NCBI GenBank assembly: GCA_021199405.1
Contig: JAJQID010000002.1
Location: forward strand, 1 to 6,330
DNA: 6,330 nt
Source of the DNA: Lachnospiraceae bacterium
GTDB taxonomy: Bacteria > Bacillota > Clostridia > Lachnospirales > Lachnospiraceae
Direction: 5' to 3'
The position numbers and the translations under genes were made by a program. Within the stretch, counting starts at the first letter, position 1. Each line of letters begins with the position of its first letter. Of the stretch, positions 1 through 6,320 are shown piece by piece. The notes beneath the pieces were generated by a model. It saw only the letters and a list, made by a program, of their open reading frames with translations. It did no database searches and was not told where the DNA came from.

Positions 1-1672
1 CCTTCGCCTTCAGATCATCCCAGTCAAAAGACTCGCTGATGGGTGCCCCCGCGGGCACCATGGGCAGCACCTTGTCATCCTCCGGGATGATGCAGTCCAG
101 CACTACCGGGCGATTCATGGAAAGCGCCTTCCTGATAGCCGGCTCCACCTCTTCCTTCGTGGTTATACGAATAGCCTCACAGCCCATGCCCTCGGCTATT
201 TTGCAGAAGTCCACACTGTCCTGAAGAACCGTCTGGCTGTAGCGCTTGCCGTAGAAAAGGGTCTGCCACTGACGCACCATTCCCAGCACGTGGTTGTTGA
301 TCACCACCTCGATAACCGGAATATTATATCGGCTCGCTGTGGCAAGCTCATTCAAATTCATGCGGAAGCAGCCGTCTCCGGCTATATTGATGCAGATTTT
401 ATCCGGGCGGGCCATCTTAGCGCCGATACAGGCGCCCAGACCATACCCCATGGTTCCCAGGCCGCCGCTGGTCAGAAGGGTGCGGGGTTCTGTAAACGTA
501 TAATACTGCGCCGCCCACATCTGATGCTGACCCACGTCAGTGGTGATCAGCGCCTGCCCCTCAGTAATCCTGTCAATCTCCTGAATAATATATGGACAGC
601 TCAGCTGATCCTCCTCATATTTCAGCGGATATCTCTGCTTCAGCTCTTCTATCCCTTCCAGCCACTCCTTATGATCCTGCTGATCCAGCACAGCCAGAAT
701 ATCCTTCAGCGCCAGCTTCAGGTCTCCCACAAGAGAGGCCGCCGTGCGGACATTTTTGTTGATCTCCGCAGCATCAATATCAATCTGAATGATTTTTGCT
801 CCTGACGCAAATCTTTTCGCGTCTCCGGTGATACGGTCGGAAAATCTGACGCCCAGTGCCACCAGGCAGTCACATTTACTGACGCCAAAATCAGAGGCCT
901 TTGTCCCGTGCATACCGATCATTCCGGTATACTCCGGCACATTTCCGTCAATGACGCCCTTCCCCATCAGAGTATCGCAGACCGGACTGTTGAATCTGGC
1001 CACAAATTCCCGGACCTCCTGCCAGGCGTTGGAGAGCACAGCGCCGCCGCCCACAAGCACGAAGGGCTTTTTGGCCTCCTTTAACAGAGAGATGACCTGC
1101 TTCAGTTCTTCCTCCGTATAGGAGATCTTTGGTGTCTCTTCTTTGATCTCCTCAGGTTCAAATTCACATGTTGCTCCCGTCACATCCTTAGTCACATCCA
1201 CCAGCACCGGACCAGGCCTGTCGCTTCTGGCAATCTGAAAAGCCCTGCGCATTGTTACGGCCAGTTCCTTTATATCCTTGACAATAAAGCTGCGCTTGGT
1301 GATGGGCATGGTGATGCCGGCAATATCAATCTCCTGGAAGGAATCCTTTCCCAGAAGAGAAACACCTACATTACAGGTAATTGCAACCACGGGGATGGAA
1401 TCCATAAATGCGGTGGCGATGCCTGTCACCAGATTTGTAGCTCCAGGCCCGGAGGTAGCGATGCACACGCCCACCTTTCCTGTGGCTCTGGCATATCCGT
1501 CAGCCGCATGGCTGGCTCCCTGCTCATGGCTGGTCAGAATATGGGTAATCTCCGGATGCTTGTATAACTCGTCATAAACATTCAGAATTGCGCCGCCCGG
1601 ATAGCCGAAAACGGTGTCAACTCCCTGCTCCTTCAAACATTGTACGATGATCTGTGATCCATTCAGCTGCAT
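1..1672 (-). CDS. ilvB: Acetolactate (acetohydroxyacid) synthase large subunit, 3' end cut by window edge
   Basis: This ThDP- and FAD-dependent enzyme condenses two pyruvates to 2-acetolactate, or pyruvate with 2-oxobutyrate to 2-aceto-2-hydroxybutyrate, the first common step to valine, leucine and isoleucine. I translated it from the reverse strand: 557 codons with no stop, so only a few C-terminal residues should be missing from a family usually 550-575 long. The N-terminal ThDP domain shows VFGYPGGAILN (about 21-31) and the catalytic glutamate in SHEQGA (E50). The C-terminal domain holds the ThDP/Mg motif GDG (432-434) ... NN (459-460), followed by HVLGMVRQWQ. The segment before GKDSFQE reads CNVGVSL where many family members have a QVP-type sequence; from memory this resembles clostridial enzymes. 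The gene starts 15 bp after ilvD and is probably co-transcribed. The regulatory subunit gene ilvN is not visible and may lie beyond the left edge. A catabolic acetolactate synthase is less likely given the ilvD neighbour. Confidence 0.96.
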   Translation of the reverse strand, partial: MQLNGSQIIVQCLKEQGVDTVFGYPGGAILNVYDELYKHPEITHILTSHEQGASHAADGYARATGKVGVCIATSGPGATNLVTGIATAFMDSIPVVAITCNVGVSLLGKDSFQEIDIAGITMPITKRSFIVKDIKELAVTMRRAFQIARSDRPGPVLVDVTKDVTGATCEFEPEEIKEETPKISYTEEELKQVISLLKEAKKPFVLVGGGAVLSNAWQEVREFVARFNSPVCDTLMGKGVIDGNVPEYTGMIGMHGTKASDFGVSKCDCLVALGVRFSDRITGDAKRFASGAKIIQIDIDAAEINKNVRTAASLVGDLKLALKDILAVLDQQDHKEWLEGIEELKQRYPLKYEEDQLSCPYIIQEIDRITEGQALITTDVGQHQMWAAQYYTFTEPRTLLTSGGLGTMGYGLGACIGAKMARPDKICINIAGDGCFRMNLNELATASRYNIPVIEVVINNHVLGMVRQWQTLFYGKRYSQTVLQDSVDFCKIAEGMGCEAIRITTKEEVEPAIRKALSMNRPVVLDCIIPEDDKVLPMVPAGAPISESFDWDDLKAK

Positions 1673-1677
1673 AATGA

Positions 1678-1688
1678 CCCCTCTCCTT
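1678..1688 (-). promoter_or_regulatory. Ribosome binding site of ilvB overlapping the ilvD stop codon
   Basis: On the minus strand AAGGAG (1688-1683) begins inside the TAA stop of ilvD and is followed by a second purine run, AGGGG (1682-1678). The ilvB ATG at 1672-1670 lies 10 nt after AAGGAG and 5 nt after AGGGG. The site supports this start codon and suggests coupled translation of ilvD and ilvB. Confidence 0.75.
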
Positions 1689-3358
1689 TACTCATTCGGA
1701 AGCTTTAAAATCGCGCCGTTCACGCCGCTGGTCACAAGCTCCCTGTATCTCTTCAGATAGCCCGTCACAGGAGGCATTTCCTTCGGAACATAATTTTTCT
1801 TTCGCTCCTCCCATTCCTCCTCAGATATAAGCACATTCAAAGTGTTGGCAGGAATATCAATGGAAATCAGATCTCCCTCCTGCACCAGAGCAATGGGTCC
1901 TCCCACTGCCGCTTCCGGAGAAACATGCCCGATGGATGCGCCCCGGGATGCGCCGGAAAACCGTCCGTCTGTGATCAGTGCGACAGAAGAGCCAAGTCCC
2001 ATGCCGGCAATGGCCGAGGTGGGATTGAGCATTTCTCTCATGCCCGGGCCGCCCTTGGGACCCTCATAGCGGATCACCACCACATCGCCCTCCACAATCT
2101 TTCCTCCGCGGATGGCTTCGATAGCATCCTCCTCACAGTCAAAGACTCTGGCCGGGCCGGTATGTACCATCATTTCCTCCACAACGGCGCTTCTCTTGAC
2201 CACACTGCCCTCCGGCGCCAGATTGCCCTTCAGGACGGCGATCCCGCCGGTTCTGGAATAAGGATTTTCCACCGTCCGGATAATACTGGTATCCTTATTG
2301 ACCGCGTTCGCGATATTCTCCCCAACTGTTTTGCCTGTGCAGGTAATCAGATCAGTGGAAAGAAGGTCAAGCTTAGTCAGCTCCTTCATCACAGCATACA
2401 CACCGCCCGCTTCATTCAGATCCTCCATGTAGGTGGGACCCGCCGGCGCCAGATGGCACAGGTTCGGCGTCTTCTCGGACAGGGCATTGGCGATATCCAG
2501 ATTGATCTCCACCCCCGCCTCATGGGCAATGGCTGGAATGTGCAGCATGGTGTTGGTGGAGCAGCCCAGCGCCATATCCACAATCAGTGCGTTCATAAAG
2601 GCCCTCTCTGTCATAATATCCCGGGGCCGGATGTCCTTCTCCACCAGCTCCATAATCTTCATGCCGGCATGCTTCGCCAGGCGAATCCTCTCGGAATAAA
2701 CCGCCGGAATGGTGCCGTTGCCGCGCAGGCCCATGCCAATGGCCTCGGTCAGACAGTTCATGGAATTGGCAGTATACATACCGGAACAGGACCCGCAGGT
2801 AGGGCAGACATTCTCCTCATAATAGGTCAGCTCCTCCATGGAAATTTTGCCCGCGGCCTGAGCTCCCACTGCCTCAAACATGGAGGAAAGGGAGGTCTTA
2901 TGGCCGTGTACATGCCCCGCCAGCATGGGGCCGCCGGAAACAAAAATTGTGGGAATATTCACCCTCGCCGCGGCCATCAGAAGACCAGGCACATTCTTGT
3001 CGCAGTTGGGCACGCACACCAGACCATCAAAGCCGTGAGCCATGGCCATACATTCTGTGGAATCCGCGATCAGATCCCTGGTCACCAGAGAATACTTCAT
3101 TCCCACATGCCCCATGGCGATACCGTCACAGACTGCAATGGCCGGAAACACTACCGGAGTACCGCCGGCCATGGCCACGCCCATTTTCACCGCTTCCACA
3201 ATCTTGTCCAGATTCATATGGCCCGGTACAATCTCATTGTAAGAGCTGACGATGCCGATCAGAGGGCGTTTTCTTTCCTCTTCCGTCATCCCCAGCGCGT
3301 TTAATAAGCTTCTGTGAGGAGCCTGTGCGGCTCCGGTCTTTACACTGTCACTTCTCAT
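1688..3358 (-). CDS. ilvD: Dihydroxy-acid dehydratase
   Basis: IlvD dehydrates 2,3-dihydroxyisovalerate and 2,3-dihydroxy-3-methylvalerate to the 2-oxo acids, the third common step of valine and isoleucine synthesis, using a cytoplasmic Fe-S cluster. With the start at 3358 the protein has 556 residues, normal for the family. Cluster-ligand candidates are C77 in AVCDGIAMGH, C119 in the family signature CDKNVPG (119-125, with K121 as the probable carbamylated lysine) and a cysteine in PTCGSCSGM (most likely C191). The second signature, ITDGRFSGAS, sits at 462-471, with S468 the expected catalytic base. An in-frame ATG exists 12 codons upstream at 3394, but AAAGGA is placed 9 nt before the 3358 ATG and the family N-terminus begins there, so 3358 is preferred. 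The stop lies 15 bp before ilvB. The related sugar-acid dehydratases (Edd type) are less likely given the ilvB and leuB neighbours. Confidence 0.97.
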   Translation of the reverse strand: MRSDSVKTGAAQAPHRSLLNALGMTEEERKRPLIGIVSSYNEIVPGHMNLDKIVEAVKMGVAMAGGTPVVFPAIAVCDGIAMGHVGMKYSLVTRDLIADSTECMAMAHGFDGLVCVPNCDKNVPGLLMAAARVNIPTIFVSGGPMLAGHVHGHKTSLSSMFEAVGAQAAGKISMEELTYYEENVCPTCGSCSGMYTANSMNCLTEAIGMGLRGNGTIPAVYSERIRLAKHAGMKIMELVEKDIRPRDIMTERAFMNALIVDMALGCSTNTMLHIPAIAHEAGVEINLDIANALSEKTPNLCHLAPAGPTYMEDLNEAGGVYAVMKELTKLDLLSTDLITCTGKTVGENIANAVNKDTSIIRTVENPYSRTGGIAVLKGNLAPEGSVVKRSAVVEEMMVHTGPARVFDCEEDAIEAIRGGKIVEGDVVVIRYEGPKGGPGMREMLNPTSAIAGMGLGSSVALITDGRFSGASRGASIGHVSPEAAVGGPIALVQEGDLISIDIPANTLNVLISEEEWEERKKNYVPKEMPPVTGYLKRYRELVTSGVNGAILKLPNE

Positions 3359-3367
3359 ATTTTGTTG

Positions 3368-3375
3368 TCCTTTCC
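3368..3375 (-). promoter_or_regulatory. Ribosome binding site that sets the ilvD start
   Basis: Minus-strand GGAAAGGA (3375-3368) lies 9 nt before the ATG at 3358. No comparable site precedes the upstream in-frame ATG at 3394, so this decides the start. Confidence 0.75.
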
Positions 3376-3421
3376 ATTTCTGTCTGTTTCTCAATCAATT
3401 CATATCCAAGCTGGTTAAACT

Positions 3422-3442
3422 ATTATATCTATCAGATATAAT
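3422..3442 (-). promoter_or_regulatory. 21-bp inverted repeat with TATAAT; possible internal promoter or operator for ilvD-ilvB
   Basis: Two perfect 9-base arms (3422-3430 and 3434-3442) flank a 3-base centre and overlap the TGA stop of the CPBP gene. Read on the minus strand, the downstream arm contains TATAAT (3427-3422), a perfect sigma-A -10 hexamer. The best -35 at 17-bp spacing is CTGATG (3450-3445), matching TTGACA at only three positions. The arms are almost entirely A/T and no U-run follows, so a terminator is unlikely. It lies in the 83-bp gap before ilvD, the longest gap inside the operon. The repeat is seen directly; promoter or operator function is inferred. Confidence 0.35.
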
Positions 3443-4428
3443 CACATCAGTTCCAGCACTGTTTCCACTATAATATATATCACCGAGTATACGACATAAC
3501 AGATCATGCCCGCGTTCAGCAGCGCCGCCTTCATCTGGCCTCCATTTGACGGCTGCTGCGCCTGAGGCTTCAGGAAAAATCTCCTTCTTCCCCGGATCAC
3601 AAAAATCAGCCCCCCGATCATGATACAGTAGACCACTCCCTCAGCGATCGCCAGAGCAGAAATCTCCACCGGATTTTCCAGGCAGTACCGCATAAGCTCC
3701 ATCATATCGGAAGCCGCTGCGTAAAAGGCGTCCAGATTCACCAACTCAAGCAGCTGACTTAAAATGACGGAGGAGAAGACATTGAGCATACCATGTAAAA
3801 TCATTACATAATGAACCTTCCCTGTCCGTATATAGATATATGCGAAAAAAGAGCCGATGGCGAAGGCATAAAAAAACTGGTCCAGGTTTCCGTGAAACAG
3901 ACCGAACAAAAGCCCGGAGACAAGAATTGCCGCAGCCTCCCCATAGACTAACAGCCGATCCACCAGAATTTTGCGGAAAAACCATTCCTCAAAGACTGGC
4001 GCGATCAGACCCGTAAGCATAAAAAGAAGCAGAGGACTCAGGTATTCTACCAGATCATCCACCGGATTCAAAATAGCACCGCCAAGGAAGGATTCCAGCA
4101 GGCCAATGATGAACTGTCCCACCAGGTTGGAGGCGACCACGATCAGATAGGTCACGCAAAATGCCTGCAGAAGCTCTGAAAACTTCATAGAATGCTTTTC
4201 CGGAACCTTCTTTTCTTTCACAAGCTTTTGCGCCCCAAAGGGCAAGATCAGAACTCCCATTCCGTACAGCGACAGACTGGAGACAATCATCAGGAATCCA
4301 TAGCTGTCATAAAGTGCCGGATAGTACATATAAAGAACATAGCTCAGTACCAGCTGGACCACCAGCACAATCAGGGAAAATATCAGGTACAAAAATCCCA
4401 TGCGGGAATATGCTTTCTTTGCGGTCAT
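3442..4428 (-). CDS. CPBP-family intramembrane metalloprotease (CAAX protease / bacteriocin-processing type)
   Basis: This 328-residue polytopic membrane protein has about eight or nine hydrophobic segments (roughly 11-37, 44-66, 86-114, 128-146, 164-178, 184-201, 206-228, 257-279, 303-326) and a charged loop near 68-82. All three CPBP (Abi) motifs are present: EExxxR as EEWFFR (E147, E148, R152), FxxxH as FGLFH (F175, H179), and HxxxN as HGMLN (H212, N216). The predicted active-site residues are therefore intact and the protein is probably an active glutamate/histidine intramembrane protease. Family members include prenyl-protein CAAX endopeptidases and proteins linked to bacteriocin maturation or immunity, but the substrate cannot be read from sequence and no peptide precursor is nearby. 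It begins 2 bp after leuB with its ribosome site inside leuB, so it should be made with the leucine enzymes. A link to branched-chain amino acid synthesis is not known to me; it may be a passenger gene. Confidence 0.9.
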   Translation of the reverse strand: MTAKKAYSRMGFLYLIFSLIVLVVQLVLSYVLYMYYPALYDSYGFLMIVSSLSLYGMGVLILPFGAQKLVKEKKVPEKHSMKFSELLQAFCVTYLIVVASNLVGQFIIGLLESFLGGAILNPVDDLVEYLSPLLLFMLTGLIAPVFEEWFFRKILVDRLLVYGEAAAILVSGLLFGLFHGNLDQFFYAFAIGSFFAYIYIRTGKVHYVMILHGMLNVFSSVILSQLLELVNLDAFYAAASDMMELMRYCLENPVEISALAIAEGVVYCIMIGGLIFVIRGRRRFFLKPQAQQPSNGGQMKAALLNAGMICYVVYSVIYIIVETVLELM

Positions 4429-4430
4429 AC

Positions 4431-5513
4431 TTATATCCTCTCCGCCAGCAGACTGCCCATCCGGCTGCAGCCAACCAGAGTGCAGCCCTCAGACATAATG
4501 TCCGCTGTCCTGTACCCCTCTTTCAGAACAGCCTGTACTGCCGCTTCCACCGCATCCGCCTCCTGGTCCAGATCAAAGCTGTATCGCAGCATCATGGCAG
4601 CGCTTAAAACCGTAGCGATGGGATTGGCAATATCCCGACCCGCGATATCCGGGGCGGAACCGTGGCTGGGCTCATACAGGCCAAACCTGGTATCATTCAG
4701 GGATGCGCTGGGCAGCATTCCGATGGAGCCGGTTATCATGCTGGCCTCGTCAGAAAGAATATCGCCAAACATATTCTCCGTCAGGATCACATCAAACTGG
4801 GCCGGATCCTTCACCAGCTGCATGGCGCAGTTATCTACCAGCATATGGGAGAGCTCCACATCCGGATAATCCACGGCCACCTCTTCCACAACCTTTCTCC
4901 AGAGTCTGGAGGAATCCAGTACATTGGCCTTGTCCACGCTGGTAACCTTCCTCTTTCGCTTGCGGGCAATTTCAAAGCCCTTAACAGCGATCCTGCGGAT
5001 CTCATTTTCATCATAGGTCAAGGTATCCACGGCCCTGCGAACGCCGTTCTCCACCACCGTCCTTCTTTCTCCGAAATAAAGACCGCCGGTCAGCTCCCGC
5101 ATTATCATAATGTCAAAGCCGGCGGCACTGATCTCCTCCTTCAGGGGACAGGCTGCTCTCAGCTCCTGATACAAAAGAGCCGGCCGCAGATTGGCAAACA
5201 GATTTAATGATTTGCGAAGCCTCAGAAGGCCGGCCTCCGGGCGTTTGTCCGGCGGCAGCTGATACCAGGGAGAGGTGGAGGTATTGCCTCCGATGGAGCC
5301 CATCAGCACCGCATCCGCCGCTTTGGCTGTGGCGATGGCTTCCTCCGTCAGAGGCTCCCCGCAGGCGTCAATGGACGCTCCTCCCATCAGAATATCAGTA
5401 AAACACAGATCATGACCATATTTCTCAGCGACGGCGTTCAGCACGTTTTTGGCCTGCGCCACAATCTCCGGGCCAATTCCATCGCCCGGTATACAGGTAA
5501 TACTCAGCTTCAT
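4431..5513 (-). CDS. leuB: 3-Isopropylmalate dehydrogenase
   Basis: LeuB oxidises (2R,3S)-3-isopropylmalate with NAD+ and decarboxylates it toward 4-methyl-2-oxopentanoate, the leucine precursor. It is a soluble, normally dimeric enzyme. The 360-residue protein has the usual length. Visible features are GDGIGPEIV (10-18), substrate arginines R100, R110 (in RKSLNLFANLR) and R139, Y146 in GLYFG, K195 in DKANVL, and metal-binding aspartates D227, D251 and D255 in the NMFGDILSDE block. Their spacings match those of the Thermus enzyme (R94/R104, R132/Y139, D217/D241/D245). E93-x-x-L96-L97 before R100 fits the isopropylmalate-specific loop rather than isocitrate or tartrate dehydrogenases. The ATG at 5513 is chosen because AAGGA precedes it by 10 nt and the fold starts there. 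An in-frame ATG at 5615 would add 34 non-homologous residues and lies at the predicted transcription start. It is the first gene of the apparent operon; leuA, leuC and leuD are not in view. Confidence 0.97.
   Translation of the reverse strand: MKLSITCIPGDGIGPEIVAQAKNVLNAVAEKYGHDLCFTDILMGGASIDACGEPLTEEAIATAKAADAVLMGSIGGNTSTSPWYQLPPDKRPEAGLLRLRKSLNLFANLRPALLYQELRAACPLKEEISAAGFDIMIMRELTGGLYFGERRTVVENGVRRAVDTLTYDENEIRRIAVKGFEIARKRKRKVTSVDKANVLDSSRLWRKVVEEVAVDYPDVELSHMLVDNCAMQLVKDPAQFDVILTENMFGDILSDEASMITGSIGMLPSASLNDTRFGLYEPSHGSAPDIAGRDIANPIATVLSAAMMLRYSFDLDQEADAVEAAVQAVLKEGYRTADIMSEGCTLVGCSRMGSLLAERI
4436..4443 (-). promoter_or_regulatory. Ribosome binding site of the CPBP gene inside the end of leuB
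   Basis: Minus-strand GGAGAGGA (4443-4436) encodes the penultimate leuB codons and lies 7 nt before the ATG at 4428. With only 2 bp between the leuB stop and this start, translational coupling is likely. Confidence 0.75.
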
Positions 5514-5523
5514 AATAAAATAT

Positions 5524-5531
5524 TCCTTCTT
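5524..5531 (-). promoter_or_regulatory. Ribosome binding site that sets the leuB start
   Basis: Minus-strand AAGAAGGA (5531-5524) is followed, after about 10 nt of A/T-rich sequence, by the ATG at 5513. This favours the 360-residue LeuB over the longer in-frame reading from 5615. Confidence 0.75.
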
Positions 5532-5543
5532 AAAAAATGAATC

Positions 5544-5602
5544 TATTCTGCCGGATAAAAAAGACATTTTCCGGTGTCTTTCCTTGAACAGGTACCAGAA
5601 TA
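5544..5602 (-). promoter_or_regulatory. leuB leader with candidate attenuator hairpin
   Basis: On the minus strand AAGACA (5580-5575) can pair with TGTCTT (5566-5561) across an 8-nt loop. It extends by one A-U pair and is followed by a run of T to 5557, which is the layout of a weak intrinsic terminator. It is enclosed by a second perfect inverted repeat, TATTCTG (5602-5596) and CAGAATA (5550-5544). CCGG occurs three times in this leader and would permit alternative pairings, for example CCGGT (5606-5602) with ACCGG (5575-5571). The position between promoter and leuB fits conditional termination, but the stem is short and A/U-rich, so function is inferred only. Confidence 0.35.
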
Positions 5603-5619
5603 CCGGCACATACATTGAT

Positions 5620-5648
5620 ATATTACTCTAATCTACAGGAATTTTCAA
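5620..5648 (-). promoter_or_regulatory. Sigma-A-type promoter of the leuB operon
   Basis: Minus-strand TTGAAA (5648-5643) and TAATAT (5625-5620) are separated by exactly 17 bp; each hexamer matches the consensus at five of six or nearly so. Transcription would start near 5613, giving a leader of about 100 nt before the leuB ATG. It lies downstream of the regulator's terminator, as expected for an independent operon promoter. Confidence 0.7.
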
Positions 5649-5773
5649 GTCACCGGTTTATTCTTCCTTTGCAAAAAACTGTCGAATTTACCCATGAATC
5701 CGATTAAATCTGAACAAATTTCAAAAACAGAGAATGAATACAGCAAAAAAACAGACATATTCTGCAAGACACC

Positions 5774-5811
5774 AAAAAAGCCCCAGCCGGAATGTTTCCC
5801 GGCAAAGGGCT
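5774..5811 (-). terminator. Intrinsic terminator of the XRE regulator gene
   Basis: Read on the minus strand, AGCCC (5811-5807) and GCCGG (5803-5799) pair with CCGGC (5790-5786) and GGGCT (5783-5779). The loop is 8 nt and there is a small internal loop (3 against 2 nt). The stem runs straight into TTTTTT (5779-5774). It begins about 25 nt after the regulator's stop codon. No matching T-run exists on the plus strand, so it works in one direction only and separates the regulator from the leuB operon. Confidence 0.85.
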
Positions 5812-5835
5812 CTTCAGATATCAGATCAGATTTTG

Positions 5836-6225
5836 TCAGACGGCCGACATTTCCGGCTCCTCCCCCGACACAGCCTTTGTTTCCTTCTTCTCTCCCATTT
5901 CGGAAAGCATGTTGAGCACAGCCTTCACAACCTCCTGATTGTCCGGAGAAAGTCTGTCATACATTGCGAACTCATCTCCATACCTTTCAATGTAACGCGC
6001 CAGCCTGTCTCTGCCGCCGCCCTGATTGTACTTCTCATCTGTAAGCGCCACAATATAATCAGCGGAAACATTATAAAATTTTGCCAGCTTTACTAACAGA
6101 TCTGTGGGAATCATGTCCTCATTATTTTCAATTCTGCTGATCGTCTGCTGCGACGTTCCGAGTACATTCGCAAGCCCTTCCTGCGTCAGACCCCGCCTGC
6201 GTCTCAACTCTTTTAAGCGTCCCAT
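5836..6225 (-). CDS. XRE-family helix-turn-helix transcriptional regulator
   Basis: This 129-residue protein has an N-terminal Cro/C1-type HTH domain at about 3-63. Helix 2 is TQEGLANVLG (14-23), the recognition helix is around SQQTISRIE (25-33), and two supporting helices follow (about 41-51 and 55-62). The C-terminal third is charged: a basic/acidic stretch (72-90), a probable helix starting at LSPDNQEVV (92-100) and extending to about 110, which may mediate dimerisation, and a low-complexity acidic tail. No ligand-binding or peptidase domain is seen. The start is supported by AAAGGAA just upstream of the ATG. The gene has its own promoter and terminator and precedes the leuB operon on the same strand. 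Autoregulation is plausible for the family and fits a direct repeat around its promoter. Control of leuB-ilvDB is possible from position alone but unsupported. Phage or element origin cannot be excluded, though no other phage genes are visible. Confidence 0.88.
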   Translation of the reverse strand: MGRLKELRRRRGLTQEGLANVLGTSQQTISRIENNEDMIPTDLLVKLAKFYNVSADYIVALTDEKYNQGGGRDRLARYIERYGDEFAMYDRLSPDNQEVVKAVLNMLSEMGEKKETKAVSGEEPEMSAV

Positions 6226-6245
6226 TCGTAATTCCTTTCATTTCT

Positions 6246-6307
6246 TCTTTTGTACTCTACTGTTTTCAAAGTTCCTCATTGATATCTTTTTATACTACAG
6301 ATTTCAA
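6246..6307 (-). repeat. Imperfect direct repeat around the XRE promoter (candidate operators)
   Basis: On the minus strand two similar blocks share TTGAAA, a C or CT, GTAG, then TA and AAAA(A)GA. The first spans 6307-6285 and covers the -10 element; the second spans 6269-6246 in the transcribed leader. They differ by a few substitutions and a 1-nt length change. The repeat is visible, but A/T-rich sequence makes chance similarity a real possibility. Use as operators by the adjacent regulator is inferred. Confidence 0.3.
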
Positions 6308-6320
6308 TAATTTTTGTCAA
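6292..6320 (-). promoter_or_regulatory. Probable promoter of the XRE regulator gene
   Basis: Minus-strand TTGACA (6320-6315) is a perfect -35 hexamer, and TAGTAT (6297-6292), four of six matches to the -10 consensus, lies 17 bp downstream. Transcription would start near 6285, leaving a leader of about 60 nt before the ATG at 6225. Confidence 0.6.

Larger units (their letters stand above)
5514..5835. other. Intergenic region between the XRE regulator gene and leuB (322 bp)
   Basis: I see no protein-coding gene here on either strand. From right to left it holds the regulator's terminator (about 5774-5811), an A/T-rich stretch with several T-runs and no recognised element (about 5649-5773), the leuB promoter (5620-5648), and a transcribed leader of about 100 nt with a hairpin and U-run (5544-5602). 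I found no T-box sequence, no tRNA-like fold and no leucine-codon run. Confidence 0.8.

Noticed and set aside
290..805. Plus-strand open frame of 171 codons opposite ilvB
   Set aside because: It is antisense to a clearly conserved ilvB, with no ribosome site and no recognisable protein features.
1925..3304. Long plus-strand open frame (459 codons) opposite ilvD
   Set aside because: It lies entirely antisense to ilvD, whose motifs are intact. Its translation is rich in His, Gly and Arg with no recognisable domain, typical of a shadow frame.
3422..3442. Inverted repeat as an intrinsic terminator after the CPBP gene
   Set aside because: The stem is almost all A/T and is not followed by a U-run on the minus strand.
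5543..5611. Short minus-strand reading frame of 22 codons in the leuB leader as a leader peptide
   Set aside because: It starts at the predicted transcript end with no ribosome site and contains only one leucine codon, so it does not look like an attenuation peptide.
5514..5615. N-terminal extension of LeuB from the in-frame ATG at 5615
   Set aside because: The ATG falls at the predicted transcription start with no ribosome site, the added 34 residues do not resemble LeuB, and a good ribosome site precedes the 5513 ATG.
5642..5730. CodY-box-like sequences upstream of leuB (for example 5716-5730 and around the -35)
   Set aside because: The best matches to the 15-base consensus AATTTTCWGAAAATT are only about 9-10 of 15, which is expected by chance in A/T-rich DNA.
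5774..5811. Hairpin as a bidirectional terminator or as a leuB riboswitch
   Set aside because: The T-run follows the stem only on the minus strand, and the hairpin lies upstream of the leuB promoter, so it is best explained as the regulator's terminator.
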